A stretch of DNA of 64,000 bases from CBDCCV01 sp965215025 (GCA_965215025.1 CBDCCV010000001.1:62001-126000), one strand, 5' to 3'; counted from the first letter of the stretch, positions 34,226-42,999 are shown. Program-made: numbers and translations. Notes: generated by a model from the letters alone, not told the origin.

Positions 34226-35065
34226 TCACTCGCGCACGTCCCGCATCGGTTCAAGGAGCGCTTGCAAGGCCCTGTGGATCGCGCCGTTGGTGGCCAGGAT
34301 CTGCGCGCCGAAGACGGGATCGCCCGCGCCGCCGTCGTACGTCGTGACGCGCCCGCCGGCCTCGCGGACGAGGAGCGTGCCGGCGGCCACGTCCCAGGGC
34401 TGGAGGCCCGTCTCGAAAAACCCGCCGAAGCGCCCGCAGGCCACGCGCGCCAAATCCACCGAGGCGGCGCCGTGGCGGCGCACGCCCCGCGCGTGGCGCA
34501 CGCAGCGGCCCAGCGCGTCGAGGTACTGTTCCAGATGGCCGAAGCGCCGGTACGGGAAGCCCGTCGCCAGGAGGCTGCGCCCCAGCTCAGGCTCCGGGCT
34601 GACCACGACGCGCGCGCCGTTCAGGTAGCAGCCTCCGCCCCGGACGGCGGTGAACAGCTCGTCCGAGGCCACGTCCAGCACCACGCCGACGACGACCTCG
34701 CTCCCCTGTTGCAGGGCGATGCTCACGGCGTAAGGCGCCACGCCATGCATAAAATTCGTCGTCCCGTCGATGGGGTCGATGATCCAGCGGTGGCCGTCGG
34801 CGGTGGCGTCGGGAAGCGTCTCGGTTCCTTCCTCGGCGAGGACGGCGTAGGACGGAAACGCCTCGGCGAGGTGTTCGACGATGAGGCGCTGCGCGGCCTC
34901 GTCGGTGGCCGTGACGAAGTCGTGCACGTCTTTGCGGAGGGCGCCAGCGGCTTGCGCAGCGGCGTCCTGCGCGCGGATGTAGCGGGCGGCCCGTTGGGCG
35001 GCGGCCACGGCGGCGTCGCGCTCGGCCTGGTAGGCGAGGGCAGCGGCGGGGGCGTCTGGCTCCAT
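34226..35065 (-). CDS. Inositol monophosphatase family protein
   Basis: 279 residues from the ATG at 35065. Metal-binding motifs of the family are clear: EEGTE (~Glu 85), WIIDPIDGTTNFMHG and, near the end, LQPWDVAAGTLLVREAGG. It hydrolyses inositol-1-phosphate or related sugar/nucleotide phosphates (SuhB/CysQ/FBPase-like). The last residues (LATNGAIHRAL) match the usual NG.IH motif. Confidence 0.92.
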   Translation of the reverse strand: MEPDAPAAALAYQAERDAAVAAAQRAARYIRAQDAAAQAAGALRKDVHDFVTATDEAAQRLIVEHLAEAFPSYAVLAEEGTETLPDATADGHRWIIDPIDGTTNFMHGVAPYAVSIALQQGSEVVVGVVLDVASDELFTAVRGGGCYLNGARVVVSPEPELGRSLLATGFPYRRFGHLEQYLDALGRCVRHARGVRRHGAASVDLARVACGRFGGFFETGLQPWDVAAGTLLVREAGGRVTTYDGGAGDPVFGAQILATNGAIHRALQALLEPMRDVRE

Positions 35066-35187
35066 GCAGAAGGTGAAGGGTTGAATTTTGCGCGGGGACC
35101 CGGCCGGCGCTGCGCGGCAGCAGAAACTTTTGCGCGCGCCAGAGACTTTCCCCATAGCGCTTCTTCTTCGGGGTTCTTCCGCCTTTT

Positions 35188-36033
35188 ATGCTCAGCCCGC
35201 GTGCCTGTTTTGCAGCTGCCCGTTGCTGCTGCGCTTTTGCTGTTCTCCTCGCACTTCTGGCGACCGGCTGCGGGCGCGAGCCACTGGCCGTGCCGGGCGA
35301 GCCGCTCTCCGCGCTTGACGAACCGGCGTCCCTGCAAGCAGAAAACCCTTCGGACCGCACGGGCGCCCTCGCCGTGCTCGACTCGATGCAGCGCGGCGCC
35401 TTCGAGGGCGCGTTCGAGCGGCTTGGGCGCTACGCCTTCACGCGGCGCGTTCGGACGGAGCAACTGGCCGGCCAGGGCGAGGTGACGGCGTTTGAGGAGC
35501 GCGTCGTCCGCTACGGCTTCAGCGGGGGCGAGCGCGTGCAGGAGGTCCGGCGGCGCGACTCGTCCGGCACGTTCGACTTTGGCCTCGTGGGACGCTTCGT
35601 CAGCGCGGAAAACGAGCCGGGCTTTCCCGAGGACCTCGCCCCGCACCTCTTCCCCGAGGACCCGCCCTACCTCTCCCCCCGCAGCCGCGCGCTCTACGCC
35701 TACCGCCTGCGCCCCGATACGCTCTGGGCCGACCGCACGACGCGCGTGGTGGACATGGTGGCCGGCGCCGAGGCGCGCCAAAACCGGCCGCTCCGCCGCG
35801 CGCGCTTCTATGTGGACGCGGCGACGCGGCAGCTTGTGGGCTTCCACCTGGAACGCCTGAGCCAGACGCTTCTCTTCGACGAGGCCAGCCGCCTGTTCCT
35901 GCGCCTGGAGCCGGCACCTGACTCCGGCTGGGTGCCGGCCGAGGTGCGCGCGCAGGTGCAGACGCGCTTTCCGCTGAGCGCCGCGCAGCAGATGCGCACC
36001 ACCTCGGCGTTTACGGAGTACACCGTCCCGTAG
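35188..36033 (+). CDS. Lipoprotein of unknown function
   Basis: 281 residues. Signal peptide with lipobox LLATGC (Cys at ~28). The mature part has an alternating beta pattern with charged residues (TRRVRTEQLAG, RRARFYVDAATRQLVGFHLER, VRAQVQTRFPL) that recalls LolA-like or outer-membrane lipoprotein-sorting folds. No confident family. It is convergent with the TPR gene, with stops 15 bp apart. Confidence 0.7.
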   Translation: MLSPRACFAAARCCCAFAVLLALLATGCGREPLAVPGEPLSALDEPASLQAENPSDRTGALAVLDSMQRGAFEGAFERLGRYAFTRRVRTEQLAGQGEVTAFEERVVRYGFSGGERVQEVRRRDSSGTFDFGLVGRFVSAENEPGFPEDLAPHLFPEDPPYLSPRSRALYAYRLRPDTLWADRTTRVVDMVAGAEARQNRPLRRARFYVDAATRQLVGFHLERLSQTLLFDEASRLFLRLEPAPDSGWVPAEVRAQVQTRFPLSAAQQMRTTSAFTEYTVP

Positions 36034-36047
36034 GCGCGGCGCCCGTC

Positions 36048-36779
36048 CTACTGCCTGATGAACGGCTGTAGCGAAGGGTGGTCCACCACCTGCACCAAGA
36101 GCGAGTCCTGCGCAAGCATAGCCGTGTCAAGCACGGAAGCACGGAAGCCGCGCTCCAGGACAGTGACCGCCTGATCAGGTGATCCTCTAAGGAGAAAGAC
36201 GCGGGCGAGCTGGTAGTAGGCGGCGGCGCTTCTGTCGTCCAGCGCCAGCGCCACCCGGGCAAAGGCCTCGGCCCGGTCAAGCTGGCCCAGAAGCGCGGCG
36301 TTCCAGGAGAGGCGCGTGTGCAAGGCGGCGTCTTCCTTGAGCAGCTCAGCGGCGCGGTCAAGCTCAGCGCGCGCCAGGTCGAGGTCGCCGCTCACGCGGG
36401 CGGCTTCGCTTAGGAGCAGGTGCGCCTCCCCGCTTTCGGGCGCCAGCTCTACCGCGCGGCGGGTATCAGCCAGCGCTTCGTCGGGGCGGTTCATGCTTAG
36501 GAGCACCTGCGCGCGGAGGGTGCGCGCCTCCAGTTCGTCCGGGTACGCCTCCACGACGCGGTCGAGGCGCGCCTTGGCTTCTAAAAGGCTCGTGCCGCTC
36601 TTCCAGGCTGTCTCGGCGCGCCGCAGCTCTTGTCCCAAAGCCAGCGAATGCCCCTCCGCGTCCTCAAGAGGCACCACAGGCGTCTGATCCTGCGCCTGCG
36701 CCACCGGCAGCAGCAGTCCCGTACAGGCCATCAGGCCGACGAGAATGCCCTTAACGCAGACTTCGCGTAATGATTTCAT
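36048..36779 (-). CDS. Exported TPR-repeat protein
   Basis: 243 residues from the ATG at 36779 with a signal peptide (cleavage after VAQAQ). It has five to six TPR pairs (LDRVVEAYPDELEARTLRA, RRAVELAPESGEAHLLLSEA, LDRAAELLKEDAALHTRLS, ALDDRSAAAYYQLARVFLL). It is probably a scaffold in the envelope. An AT-rich segment just upstream (36805-36845) is the likely promoter. Confidence 0.8.
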   Translation of the reverse strand: MKSLREVCVKGILVGLMACTGLLLPVAQAQDQTPVVPLEDAEGHSLALGQELRRAETAWKSGTSLLEAKARLDRVVEAYPDELEARTLRAQVLLSMNRPDEALADTRRAVELAPESGEAHLLLSEAARVSGDLDLARAELDRAAELLKEDAALHTRLSWNAALLGQLDRAEAFARVALALDDRSAAAYYQLARVFLLRGSPDQAVTVLERGFRASVLDTAMLAQDSLLVQVVDHPSLQPFIRQ

Positions 36780-36904
36780 CGTAGTGCACTTGCAGAGCAA
36801 ACGGCCAAGCCTATTTTATTATTTCGTAACGAAAAGGTCAAAAACCGTTCCGGTATCGCTTGATTCGCCCCATCATTTTTTATTCACGCGGGTTGGCTGC
36901 CTCC

Positions 36905-37705
36905 ATGCTTCCTCTGATTAGCGACGCGCAGGCGCTATTGCAAACGCGCCGCTTCGGACGGGCGGCTGAAGGGTACCGCACCCTCGGATCGACGAACGCG
37001 CGCGCGGCTGCATGGGCCGCCCAGGGTGCCGCCGAGGGCAGCCTTGTCCTTGCCGAAGCGCAGACCCAAGGCCGGGGCCGGATGGGACGCGCCTGGCACA
37101 CGCACCCTGGCCGGAACCTCACCTTCTCGCTTGTGCTTCGCCCCGCACTCCCGACGCATCGCTTCGGGCTGATCACGCTGGCGGCCGGTGTGGCCGTCTG
37201 CGAAGCTATCGCGCCGATAGCGGCCCCGCTCTGCCCTGCTATCAAGTGGCCTAACGACGTGCTCCTGAACGAGCGCAAGTGCTGCGGGATGCTGCTCGAA
37301 GCAAGCATCGACGGAGGGCGGCGCGCCCGTTCGGCGGCGGTGGTGCTTGGCATCGGCCTCAACGTCAATCAGGACCACTTTCCCGAGGCGCTGCGCACGG
37401 CACCGACTTCGCTGCTTTTGGAGACGGGCCGGCTCACGCCGCGCTCTCCCCTTCTGGCACGGCTTCTGGCCACGCTCGAAGCGCGCTACGATCAGCTTGC
37501 CGAGGCCGACGGCTGCCGCGCCGTGCACCGCGCGTACCAGGAGCGCCTGGCGCGCCTCGGGCAGCCCGTAGCGTTGCGCGTGGCCGAGACGCAGCGCGCC
37601 GTCAGAGGCACCATCGAGGGCGTAACGCCCGAAGGCGCCCTCCGCCTGCGCACGGCTGCCGGCCTGCGCATCTTCCACGCGGGCGAGGTAACCTCGCGCC
37701 TGTAG
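36905..37705 (+). CDS. birA: Biotin-[acetyl-CoA-carboxylase] ligase
   Basis: 266 residues from ATG 36905 (a TTG 45 bp upstream also opens the frame). Catalytic motifs are GRGRMGRAWHT and IKWPNDVLLN; a C-terminal BPL_C-like barrel follows (GTIEGVTPEGAL). There is no N-terminal helix-turn-helix, so it is a class I ligase without repressor function. It attaches biotin to the AccB carrier of acetyl-CoA carboxylase (accD is in this window). Confidence 0.93.
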   Translation: MLPLISDAQALLQTRRFGRAAEGYRTLGSTNARAAAWAAQGAAEGSLVLAEAQTQGRGRMGRAWHTHPGRNLTFSLVLRPALPTHRFGLITLAAGVAVCEAIAPIAAPLCPAIKWPNDVLLNERKCCGMLLEASIDGGRRARSAAVVLGIGLNVNQDHFPEALRTAPTSLLLETGRLTPRSPLLARLLATLEARYDQLAEADGCRAVHRAYQERLARLGQPVALRVAETQRAVRGTIEGVTPEGALRLRTAAGLRIFHAGEVTSRL

Positions 37706-37792
37706 CATTCGCGGGGGGCAGGGGAAAAGGAGCATTCTGCACTTGCGCGCTCCTGCCGCCCCCCCGCTTTCTCCTGCTCGCTCATCGACGCC

Positions 37793-38572
37793 ATGTGGCT
37801 TGCCCTCGACATAGGCAACAGCGCGGTAAAGGGCGGCCTTTTCGACGGGCCGCGCCTCTGCCGCACCTTCCGCCTGGGCCATCCGGCCGCCGAGGCGCAG
37901 GCTGTGTGGGACGAGACGCTGACCGCTGCGCTTGGCGATGCGCCGGTCGAGCGGGCGGGCGTGGCCTCGGTCGTGCCGGTGGGCACCGCGCGCGCGCGGT
38001 CTGCCCTGCGCCGGCTCGCCGGCCTGGACGCCGAGGTGCTGCGGCCTGAGGACGCGGCGCTCCCCTTCGTGCTTGCCTACGAGACGCCCACCACGCTCGG
38101 CGCGGACCGCCTGGCGGCAGCAGCGGCGGCGTGGGCGCTCCACCGCCCGGCCTCCGGCGGCGCCGTCGTGGCCGTGGACGCGGGGACCGCCGTGACCTAC
38201 GACGTCATCGACGCGGGCGGACGCTTTCTGGGTGGCGCCATCGGGGCCGGGCCGCAGCTCCTGGGCCGGGCGCTTCACCAGGGCACGGCGCAGCTTCCCA
38301 TCGCAGTCCTGGAGCCGCCGGCGCGCACCATCGGGCGCTCCACGCAGGAGGCCTTGCAGGCCGGCGTGATGCACGGCTTCGTGGACGCCGTCCGTGGAAT
38401 GCTCGCGCGCATCGCTGAGGAGCTGGGCGAGACGCCGCTCGTCATCGCCACGGGCGGGTGGGGCGCGTTTCTGCACGAGCGCCTTTCCGCCATCGACCGC
38501 GTGGACGCGCATTTGGCCTTACGCGGCATCCGCGTGCTCATGGCGCTCCGGGACGAGATCGCCGCGCCGTAA
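37793..38572 (+). CDS. coaX: Type III pantothenate kinase
   Basis: 259 residues. Family motifs: DIGNSAVKGG (P-loop-like), TTLGADRLAAAAAAW and DAGTAVTYDVID (ASKHA fold), plus GGAIGAGPQLLGRAL. It phosphorylates pantothenate in the first step of coenzyme A synthesis, usually with a monovalent cation and without CoA feedback. It lies 87 bp after birA, the common birA-coaX pairing. Confidence 0.95.
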   Translation: MWLALDIGNSAVKGGLFDGPRLCRTFRLGHPAAEAQAVWDETLTAALGDAPVERAGVASVVPVGTARARSALRRLAGLDAEVLRPEDAALPFVLAYETPTTLGADRLAAAAAAWALHRPASGGAVVAVDAGTAVTYDVIDAGGRFLGGAIGAGPQLLGRALHQGTAQLPIAVLEPPARTIGRSTQEALQAGVMHGFVDAVRGMLARIAEELGETPLVIATGGWGAFLHERLSAIDRVDAHLALRGIRVLMALRDEIAAP

Positions 38573-38605
38573 GCGGACCGCTTCCATCGCCATCGGAAAC
38601 AGGAG

Positions 38606-39277
38606 TCAGCGGCCCTCCCCGCGCAGGAGCGTCTCGATGCGCGCCAGGAGCATCTCGATGGCGACGCGGTTGTGGCCGCCGCGCGGGATGATGAGGTCGG
38701 CCTGGCGCTTCGATGGCTCGACGAACTCGAGGTGCATCGGGCGGACGGTGCGCTCGTACTGCTCCAGGACGGAGGCGATGGAGCGCCCGCGCGCGTCGAG
38801 GTCGCGCCGGATGCGCCGCATGAGCCGCACGTCGGCGGCGGCATCGACGTAGATCTTGATGTCCATGCGCTCGACCAGGCACGGCTCGGCTAGGACGAGC
38901 ATCCCTTCGAGGATGACCACGGGCCGCGGCGCCACGCGCTGGGTCCGCCCCGAGCGGCGGTGCCGGCGGAAGTCATAGACGGGCTTCTCGATGGCCTCGC
39001 CCTCAAGGAGGCGGTCCAGGTGCCGGCGCAGGAGCGGCGTTTCGAGCGCGTCCGGGTGGTCGAAGTTGAACCGCGCGCGCTCGTCGAGCGGCAGGTGGCC
39101 CAGGTCGCGGTAGTAGGCGTCGTGGTCCAGGACGGCGATGCGCCCGGAGCCGAACGCCTCGACCAGGCGGCGCAGCACCGTCGTCTTCCCCGAGCCGGAC
39201 CCGCCCGCGATCCCAATCACCACGGGCCGCTGCGGGCCGCCGGTGGGCGCTGGATCTTCCAAAGGCTGGCTGCGCAT
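38606..39277 (-). CDS. udk: Uridine kinase
   Basis: 223 residues. P-loop GIAGGSGSGKTT at ~22-33, the substrate loop DHDAYYRDL, FNFDHPDAL and VYDFRRHRR, and the DLIIPRGGHNRVAIEML C-terminal motif are all typical of uridine/cytidine kinases. It uses GTP or ATP to make UMP/CMP for pyrimidine salvage. It converges with coaX (stops 33 bp apart). Confidence 0.95.
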   Translation of the reverse strand: MRSQPLEDPAPTGGPQRPVVIGIAGGSGSGKTTVLRRLVEAFGSGRIAVLDHDAYYRDLGHLPLDERARFNFDHPDALETPLLRRHLDRLLEGEAIEKPVYDFRRHRRSGRTQRVAPRPVVILEGMLVLAEPCLVERMDIKIYVDAAADVRLMRRIRRDLDARGRSIASVLEQYERTVRPMHLEFVEPSKRQADLIIPRGGHNRVAIEMLLARIETLLRGEGR

Positions 39278-39310
39278 CGCGGGAAGCGGTCCTTCTGCTG
39301 GAAGACCCGG

Positions 39311-40132
39311 TCAGGCGCTTTTGACCATGGCGATGGTGCGCGTCTTCGTATCCTCGTCGTACTCCGAGGCCTCTTCGTCGTAGCGGTAGCCCTCGGGGTG
39401 CTCCCACTCGGGGAGGTCATCGAGGTCCTCAACGGTCTCGCGCACGATCCAGTTGACGAACTGCCCCCGCAGCGGCTTGACGCCGTGCGAGACGGGCGTG
39501 CGCTCGCCGCCGTCCCCCTCATCGAAGAAGCGGACCCGGACGCGCTCCTCGTAGGCGTGCTCGTCCTCGAAGGCGCGGTGGTGCATCTGCGGGAGGAAGT
39601 CCCACACGAAGCGGCCTTTCAAGACGGCGTTGAGGAGCGGGCTGATGCGCGGCTTCCAAAAGGAGTAGACCTTGCCCACGTCCGGCAGCTCCGCGTCCAT
39701 CCGGAGGCGGTAGTTGGGGATGAGGTCGTCGGGCCGGAGCAGGCCGAAGAGGCCGGAAAAGATGACGCCGTTCTCGAGCATCCGCCGCTGCGCGCCGGTG
39801 GGCAGGCCGGCGAAGTCCATCGAGGCGTACATCACGCCGGGGCTGTAGCGGTCGAGCGCCGACATCAGGGGCGCGTCGTAGATCTCTGAGTTGACGCGTA
39901 CGGCCTCTTCAAGGTGCGGCCCCTTGACGCCGAAGAGCGCTTCGAGGCCGTCCTCGTCTTCCGATTCGAGCGCCTGCTGCAGCTTCCCGATCAGCGCGCG
40001 CCGCTCCGGGTTCAGGTCGCTAAAGAAGTTGAACGTGTTCGAGGTGCGGTAGTCGAACATGTCCGGCGCGAAGGGGTTGCCGCCGGGCTGCTTGCCTTCG
40101 GCCGGGGGCAGGAGGACGATGAAGTTAGGCAT
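39311..40132 (-). CDS. yaaA: YaaA family peroxide stress protein
   Basis: 273 residues. The opening MPNFIVLLPPAEGKQPGG is the DUF328/YaaA signature (LLPPSEGK), with APLMSALDRYSPGVMY and NGVIFSGLFGLLRPDDLIPNYRL also conserved. In E. coli YaaA lowers free iron during peroxide stress and binds DNA. The acidic C-terminal tail is longer than usual. It ends 33 bp before udk on the same strand. Confidence 0.88.
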   Translation of the reverse strand: MPNFIVLLPPAEGKQPGGNPFAPDMFDYRTSNTFNFFSDLNPERRALIGKLQQALESEDEDGLEALFGVKGPHLEEAVRVNSEIYDAPLMSALDRYSPGVMYASMDFAGLPTGAQRRMLENGVIFSGLFGLLRPDDLIPNYRLRMDAELPDVGKVYSFWKPRISPLLNAVLKGRFVWDFLPQMHHRAFEDEHAYEERVRVRFFDEGDGGERTPVSHGVKPLRGQFVNWIVRETVEDLDDLPEWEHPEGYRYDEEASEYDEDTKTRTIAMVKSA

Positions 40133-40188
40133 TCGCTAAAGCACTTGGGATAGAAGACCCCCGCGCGAGCGGCGGGGCGAATACGAAG

Positions 40189-40211
40189 GCGCCCGGACGA
40201 GAGCCGGGCGC
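40189..40211. terminator. GC-rich hairpin downstream of the YtxH-like gene
   Basis: An 8-bp perfect stem (40189-40196 with 40204-40211) and 7-nt loop between the YtxH-like stop and yaaA. No clear T-run follows on the minus strand, so it is only a candidate. Confidence 0.35.
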
Positions 40212-40316
40212 TCAGGACGCGTCTCCACCGGGGCGCCGCGCCTCTAAGCTCCGGCGCCTCGGAGGCCGAGGCAGAGCTGTCTGTGCCCCGAGGCGAACCC
40301 AGAAGAGCGCGCGCGT

Positions 40317-40652
40317 TTACTCTCCAGAAGCCTCAGCCGAGGCGCCCTGCTGGCGCATCTCTTCGAGCAGCGCATCGATGTCGTCGCGGATGCGCTGCGC
40401 GCGCGCCTGCGCGTCGGCCACGAGGGCGTCGCCGGTGCGGCGCGCCTCGCTGCCGGCGTCATCGCTGAGCACCCGCTGCACGAAAAGGACCACGCGCAGC
40501 GCCAGGTTCTCAAGCTGGTAGACGACGCGTCGGCGCGTGCGCTGCCCTTCCTCAGGCGCGAAGAGCAGCCCGGCCGCAAAGCCCGCCATGCCCCCAAGCA
40601 AGGCGCTCCCGATACCGAACGTCGCGTTCCGGCCTGATGCGTTCGATTTCAT
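40317..40652 (-). CDS. YtxH-domain protein
   Basis: 111 residues from the ATG at 40652. A membrane-anchoring Gly-rich segment (GIGSALLGGMAGFAAGLLFAPEEG) followed by RTRRRV is the YtxH pattern; a helical tail continues (ARAQRIRDDIDALLEEM). YtxH proteins are small, general-stress-associated membrane proteins of unknown action. Confidence 0.8.
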   Translation of the reverse strand: MKSNASGRNATFGIGSALLGGMAGFAAGLLFAPEEGQRTRRRVVYQLENLALRVVLFVQRVLSDDAGSEARRTGDALVADAQARAQRIRDDIDALLEEMRQQGASAEASGE

Positions 40653-40994
40653 TGCGAGCGAAGGCTGGGCAGTTGGCAGATGGCTTGTTTGCTTAGAGCG
40701 GCACCCTCCCACTGAACGCGCGCGCCGCACGCTAACGTCGCGCCGACGGGAGCACCGCACCGGACGAACGTTCAAAACTTACCTACTCCCCTCCTGCTTT
40801 GCAACACAGCGGCTAGGCCGAAGTTTTGATCTTCGCTGAAGATTGCGGCCTCGACGGATGTTCGGCGCACGCCCGCTCAGCACGGTTGGTATTCTCAGCG
40901 CGGTTGCCATTCGCTCTTGCCTGCGCGTATTTTGCGGGCGCCCCCGCTTGCACGCAGCCCCTGCCCTCAGCGTCTCTCATTGGACCGCTTTCCT
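40653..40994. other. Divergent intergenic region
   Basis: 342 bp between the YtxH-like and hydrolase starts. It presumably holds both promoters. A small inverted pair (ATCTTC/GAAGAT near 40831-40845) is visible; nothing else is supported. Confidence 0.3.
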
Positions 40995-41810
40995 ATGCTT
41001 CAGCCCGGCTACCCGGTGCGCTCAGCGCACGGGTTCGACTACATCGACGAAGGCCCGGCCTCGGACCGGCCCCCTGTGCTGCTGCTGCATGGGATGCTGG
41101 GCGATTTGAGCAACTGGACGACCACCATACGCGCTCTCGACACCGGCGGGTACCGCGTGCTTGCCCCGGTGCTGCCCGTCTATGAGCTGCCCCTGCGCCA
41201 GACGAGCGTGGACGGCTTGGTGGCGTACGCGCGCGCCTTTGTCGAAGCCCTCGGCTTGGGTCCGGCCGTGGTGGTGGGCAACTCGCTGGGCGGGCAGGTG
41301 GCGCTCTTCTACGCGCTGCGCCACCCCGACGCCGTCACCGCGCTGGTCCTCTCAGGCGCCTCGGGCATCTACGAGCAGCGCATGGGCAGCTCAACGCTCC
41401 GGCGCAAGGACCGCGACTTCATCCGCGAGCGCGCAGCCGTCACCTTCTACGACCCCGCCCACGCTACCGACGAACTCGTCGATGAGATGTACGCCCTCGT
41501 TAACGACCGCGCGCGGGCGTTGCGGCTTATCAAGATGGCGCGCTCCTCGCAGGACGCCACCGTGACCGAGCGCCTGGCCTCCATCGACGCCCCTACGCTG
41601 CTCGTCTGGGGCCGCGATGACGAGATCACGCCGCCGGACGTGGCCGAAGAGTTTCGTCGCCGCCTGCCGGACGCGCGCCTCTACTTCTTAGACGAGTGCG
41701 GCCACGCGCCGATGATGGAACAGCCTGAGGCGTTCAACGGCCTTATGCTGAGCTTCCTGAACGAGACCACTGGCGTGGCACGGCTGGAGTCGTCTTCAGG
41801 GCCGTCGTAG
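40995..41810 (+). CDS. Alpha/beta-hydrolase
   Basis: 271 residues from ATG 40995. The oxyanion-hole HGMLG, nucleophile elbow GNSLGGQ (Ser ~98), acid WGRDDEITP and final His in ECGHAPMMEQP form a complete triad. The closest types are 2-hydroxymuconate-semialdehyde hydrolases and esterases; the substrate cannot be read. A TTG at 40917 would lengthen it without similarity. Confidence 0.88.
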   Translation: MLQPGYPVRSAHGFDYIDEGPASDRPPVLLLHGMLGDLSNWTTTIRALDTGGYRVLAPVLPVYELPLRQTSVDGLVAYARAFVEALGLGPAVVVGNSLGGQVALFYALRHPDAVTALVLSGASGIYEQRMGSSTLRRKDRDFIRERAAVTFYDPAHATDELVDEMYALVNDRARALRLIKMARSSQDATVTERLASIDAPTLLVWGRDDEITPPDVAEEFRRRLPDARLYFLDECGHAPMMEQPEAFNGLMLSFLNETTGVARLESSSGPS

Positions 41811-41955
41811 GGCGTCACGCCCCGTGGGGTGGGCAGTTTCGTACAGTAGAGTGCACACCGCTGCGGCACGGTGCGCAAAACAGGGCTATCTCGTTTTTCC
41901 GAGACGCTTTTCCCCGAACGCAGGCACTTTGGCATACCGCTTGCTCTTACTTCAC

Positions 41956-42082
41956 ATGCAGCTTCGGGGCACCTCCTTTTCCGAGGCTGCATAGACGGTG
42001 CCTCAGATGCACCGCGCGGAAGGCCTCCGCAACGCCAGGCCGGCATGTCTTGGGTGAGCATGTCGGCCTGGCATTCTTTTTT
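41956..42082 (+). ncRNA. Candidate structured small RNA with pseudoknot and terminator
   Basis: Three ordered structures: (1) a 12-bp hairpin with one wobble (41956-41967 with 41981-41992) whose loop GGCACC (41968-41973) is perfectly complementary to GGTGCC at 41997-42002, giving an H-type pseudoknot; (2) a short GCGGA/TCCGC hairpin near 42016-42030; (3) a 14-bp rho-independent terminator at 42034-42072 with a T-run. No coding frame fits. It sits ~120 bp before ssrA on the same strand. The family is not recognised. Confidence 0.5.
42034..42082 (+). terminator. Rho-independent terminator upstream of ssrA
   Basis: A 14-bp stem with one G-T pair (42034-42047 with 42059-42072), 11-nt loop and a tail ATTCTTTTTT. 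Confidence 0.88.
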
Positions 42083-42204
42083 AGCCTGTTTCTCTTCCCC
42101 CACCTCTGGGACAGGCCGGCGCGTGGCCGTTCCTGGAACACGCTGCTCTGCCTGTGCGTCTAAAGGTGTGGTCTCAAAAGAAGAGGCCTGTTCTTTATCA
42201 TACT

Positions 42205-42566
42205 GGGGATGTTTAGGATTCGACGGGTGGTAACGTGCCGCAGGTTGCGTGCCGAGCCTCCTGGCAAGCTCGTACTAACTGCTGGGAACATGTAACTGCG
42301 AACGATTACTCGTACGCGATGGCGGCGTAAAGCCCCCATCTGCCTCCTGCGCTGCTTGTCTACCGGCGCGCTTGAGGTATCATATTAGATAGAATAGCCA
42401 TGCGATCTTCCGGCTGCACTTCGCCTGGCGAAATTTGATCAGCCTTTGCCCATGCCTGGCCCGGCCGGTCGGCTTCAGGTGTGGGGGAGCCGAATAGACC
42501 GGCTACGCATGTAGACGCTTGACGCGTGCGGCCATCCGGACCCGGGTTCGATTCCCGGCATCTCCA
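42205..42566 (+). ncRNA. ssrA: Transfer-messenger RNA (tmRNA)
   Basis: It starts GGGGATGTTTAGGATTCGAC and ends with a T-arm (GGGTTCGATTCCC) and CATCTCCA; the 5' and 3' ends form the acceptor stem with one G-U pair. The CCA is not encoded. The resume codon is GCG, and the tag reads A-N-D-Y-S-Y-A-M-A-A followed by TAA (around 42297-42330), the expected ANDxxxxAxAA degradation signal. It rescues stalled ribosomes with SmpB and marks products for ClpXP. Confidence 0.97.
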
Positions 42567-42577
42567 CTACCTTAAAG

Positions 42578-42612
42578 CGCCCCGTCTTTTATCAGAGGCG
42601 GGGCGTTTTTTT
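42578..42612 (+). terminator. Rho-independent terminator of ssrA
   Basis: Core stem CGCCCCG/CGGGGCG (42578-42584 with 42599-42605), extended by weaker pairs, then seven T. Confidence 0.92.
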
Positions 42613-42627
42613 GTCCTGGTTAAGTTA

Positions 42628-42821
42628 TACCAAATCCGAATGCCTGCTTGCGTTTGGGCTTGTCCTCCCGACCGGAGCGCACCGGAGCGGAGGGATCTGG
42701 GATGCTCGAAACGCCCTGCCAGGGGGAGACCTCTCCACTCACTTTGCTCCCCGCTCCGGTGCCGGGGTGAACTCAAGCGGGACAGGCTCTCGAAATGACA
42801 ACTCTATAACCGGATTTGGTA
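42628..42821. mobile_element. MITE-like repeat, copy 1
   Basis: A 194-bp non-coding element with 11-bp perfect terminal inverted repeats (TACCAAATCCG and CGGATTTGGTA) and TTA on both flanks. The interior is GC-rich and strongly similar to copy 2 at 50323-50543, including CGGAGCGGAGGGATCTGGGA and GCGGGACAGGCTCTCG. No transposase is present. Confidence 0.8.
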
Positions 42822-42955
42822 TTAGCAGGACGCCCCCTGTGTCGCCGCATCGGCTTCTTTCTGCCACTTCTGGTAGACACCGCCGTAACAACTTGAAAGG
42901 CCCTCCTCGCTGTGCCACTCCTACTGAGACGTCCGGCGCGGCAGAAGGAGACGAA

Positions 42956-42999
42956 CGGGAGCGAGCCGGCGTTATGGCCGCAGCGCCGGCTCGCTCCCG
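42956..42999. repeat. Perfect 16-bp hairpin
   Basis: Arms 42956-42971 and 42984-42999 (CGGGAGCGAGCCGGCG and its complement) around a 12-nt loop. No T-run. It lies 135 bp beyond MITE copy 1; a related GGGAGCGAG palindrome lies 95 bp beyond copy 2. Confidence 0.7.
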
